A stretch of DNA of 5,602 bases from Rhodospirillaceae bacterium (GTDB taxonomy: Bacteria; Pseudomonadota; Alphaproteobacteria; UBA8366): positions 100,512 through 106,113 of the forward strand of contig PARQ01000018.1 of the NCBI GenBank assembly GCA_002711555.1. The letters run 5' to 3'. Below are positions 3,974 through 5,602 of this stretch, one piece after another. Within the stretch, counting starts at the first letter, position 1; every line of letters begins with the position of its first letter. Both the position numbers and the translations under genes were made by a program. The notes beneath the pieces were generated by a model. That model worked only from the letters and a program-made list of their open reading frames with translations, was not told where the DNA came from and searched no databases.

Positions 3974-5602
3974 TTGAAAAATGGCATTAAAATGCATTCT
4001 TCTCATTGGGGAGCTTTCCAGGGAATTGTCGATGACGGAAAACTAGTCGACGTCAGACCGTTCTTTAAAGATGAGTACCCATCCCCCATTATCGGATCAA
4101 TAAAGGACGCGCTGTATTCTAAATGCCGAATACACCAGCCTATGGTTCGCAAAGGTTGGCTTGATAACGGATATAGCGCTAATGCCGAAAATCGTGGTGC
4201 TGATCCATTTATTGCTATTGGGTGGGACCAAGCAATCAATTTAGTGGCAGCAGAATTAAGCCGTGTGCAGAAATGCTTCGGGAACGAAGCTATTTTTGGA
4301 GGGTCATATGGCTGGTCGAGTGCTGGCCGTTTTCATCATGCAAAAACCCAACTAAAACGGTTCCTTAATATTTTTGGCGGATTCACCGACCAAGTGCACA
4401 GCTACTCGAATGCCGCGGGTCATGCAATTCTGCCTCGCGTTGTTGGTCAGGGGGGTTATGGACCTTTTAGTTCTTGGGATGGCATCGCTCAGCATTGCGA
4501 ACTTTTTGTTGCGTTTGGGGGTGTTGGACTGAAAAACACGCAGGTTGAGCCCGGAGGCGCAGGTGAACATGCTACACATAAATGGCTGCCGATTCTCCGG
4601 AAAAATGGAGTGCGTTTCGTAAGTGTTACGCCTTGCCGGGACGACACTGCAGATTATCTAAAAGCCGAGTGGTGGCCGGCACGCCCAAACTCGGACGTGG
4701 CCATAATGTTAGGACTTGCGCACACATTAGTTGAAAATCGTCTTCACAACAAAGCGTTCCTTAACAAATATTGCGTCGGCTTTGATAAGTTCAGTTCCTA
4801 TCTCATGGGACATACAGATAAAGTTCCTAAAACTGCTGAATGGGCAGCCAAAATCTCAGAGATTCCCGCTCGAAAAATTCGTGATTTAGCCATTGAGATG
4901 GCGAAAAAAAATACCGTTCTCGGATGTGCCTATGCTTTACAAAGGGCAGATCACGGCGAACAAACTTATTGGATGACAATCACTTTGGCTGCCATGTTGG
5001 GCCGCATCGGACTTCCAGGGAACGGATTTGGATGCGGGTATGGGAGTATGAATGGCTATGGCAACCCCCATTTGAACTTACCAGCACCAACCATGAGTAT
5101 TGGAGATAATCCCACCAAAAGCTATATCCCGGTCGCGAGGATCGCCGATATGTTACTCAACCCTGGCACACGGTATGATTTCAATGGAACTCAACGCAAA
5201 TATCCTCACATACGTTTAGTGTATTGGTGCGGTGGCAATCCCTTCCATCATCATCAAGACATTAACCGTTTACTAAAAGCATGGCGCAAGCCTGAGACGA
5301 TAATCGTTCACGAACCCTGGTGGACTTCGACTGCGCGGCACGCTGATATTGTACTTCCTGCAACATCCACAATGGAGCGAAATGATATCGGCGCTAGCGG
5401 CCGTGATCGATTTTGGATAGCAATGCAAAAACTAGTTGAACCTTTGCATCAAGCTCGGAATGATTTTGATATATTTTCTGATATCGCTGATGGCTTGGGG
5501 CTTAGGGACAACTTTACTGAGAAGAGAAACGAGCAAGAATGGATAAAAAAGATGTATGACGTTGCCTGCCAGAAGGCAGCTAAACAAAATATTGTTTTTC
5601 CT
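3974..5602 (+). CDS. DMSO/biotin-sulfoxide/TMAO reductase-family molybdopterin oxidoreductase, partial (C-terminus beyond window)
   Basis: The first 543 codons are present and in frame to the window edge; family members run to about 750-830 residues. These enzymes bind a bis-molybdopterin guanine dinucleotide cofactor and reduce S- or N-oxides. The opening HSSHWGAFQG is typical of the TorA/DorA/BisC group, and there is no cysteine motif for an iron-sulfur cluster. Tyr112 and Trp114 (GGSYGWSS) and Ser145 (HSYSNAAG) keep the exact spacing of Tyr114, Trp116 and the molybdenum ligand Ser147 of Rhodobacter DMSO reductase. Later landmarks are GGNPFHHHQD near 420 and HADIVLPATSTMERND near 455. No twin-arginine signal precedes SHWG, so a cytoplasmic BisC-like enzyme is favoured over periplasmic TorA/DorA. 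Tyr112 also argues against a strict TMAO reductase. The start is probably TTG 3974; ATG 3992 is the alternative, and a TGA at 3929 closes the frame. The substrate is unproven. Confidence 0.9.
   Translation, partial: MKNGIKMHSSHWGAFQGIVDDGKLVDVRPFFKDEYPSPIIGSIKDALYSKCRIHQPMVRKGWLDNGYSANAENRGADPFIAIGWDQAINLVAAELSRVQKCFGNEAIFGGSYGWSSAGRFHHAKTQLKRFLNIFGGFTDQVHSYSNAAGHAILPRVVGQGGYGPFSSWDGIAQHCELFVAFGGVGLKNTQVEPGGAGEHATHKWLPILRKNGVRFVSVTPCRDDTADYLKAEWWPARPNSDVAIMLGLAHTLVENRLHNKAFLNKYCVGFDKFSSYLMGHTDKVPKTAEWAAKISEIPARKIRDLAIEMAKKNTVLGCAYALQRADHGEQTYWMTITLAAMLGRIGLPGNGFGCGYGSMNGYGNPHLNLPAPTMSIGDNPTKSYIPVARIADMLLNPGTRYDFNGTQRKYPHIRLVYWCGGNPFHHHQDINRLLKAWRKPETIIVHEPWWTSTARHADIVLPATSTMERNDIGASGRDRFWIAMQKLVEPLHQARNDFDIFSDIADGLGLRDNFTEKRNEQEWIKKMYDVACQKAAKQNIVFP

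Noticed and set aside
3974..4200. Twin-arginine signal peptide at the start of the molybdoenzyme
   Set aside because: The bases between the stop at 3929 and the conserved SHWG motif encode no RR motif or hydrophobic segment long enough to be a signal.
4003..4579. Minus-strand open frames under the molybdoenzyme
   Set aside because: They are antisense to a continuous, motif-rich coding frame and are explained as shadows.
1..5602. tRNA, CRISPR array, insertion sequence or riboswitch
   Set aside because: No cloverleaf-like or GTTC-type tRNA signals, no regular spaced repeats, no transposase frame and no recognised aptamer core were seen in the spacers.

Overview
The window looks like an ordinary chromosomal segment of a moderately AT-rich bacterium, most likely a proteobacterium and perhaps a marine alphaproteobacterium. 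The taxonomic hint is the sfsA–map gene pair, an arrangement I recall as common in Alphaproteobacteria, together with long AT-rich spacers. This placement is inference; no rRNA or other strong marker is present. I see no mobile element, CRISPR array, tRNA or phage gene.

Layout. (1) Positions 1-521, minus strand: the N-terminal 173 codons of a phosphosulfolactate synthase (ComA)-family protein, cut by the left edge. (2) 522-743: a divergent intergenic region with several small repeats. (3) 744-1964, plus strand: a complete family III (CaiB/BaiF-type) CoA-transferase. (4) 1965-2179: AT-rich spacer with a 10-bp inverted repeat. (5) 2180-2878: sfsA, complete. (6) 2949-3761: map, type I methionine aminopeptidase, complete, with a possible seven-residue leader ORF just upstream. 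(7) 3762-3973: spacer carrying a plausible promoter with an FNR/CRP-like box, and a 12-bp palindrome. (8) 3974-5602: first 543 codons of a DMSO/biotin-sulfoxide/TMAO-reductase family molybdoenzyme, cut by the right edge, with no visible export signal.

How the genes relate. sfsA and map are co-oriented and 70 bases apart and may be co-transcribed. The other genes need not share a pathway. The ComA-like and CoA-transferase genes share one divergent control region, which would fit co-regulation but does not prove it. A sulfonate-forming enzyme family at one end and an S-/N-oxide reductase at the other suggest an organosulfur theme, but this is speculative. The points most worth checking are the altered conserved motifs in the ComA-like protein, and the FNR-like promoter architecture ahead of the molybdoenzyme. 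I did not find a convincing undescribed multi-gene system.
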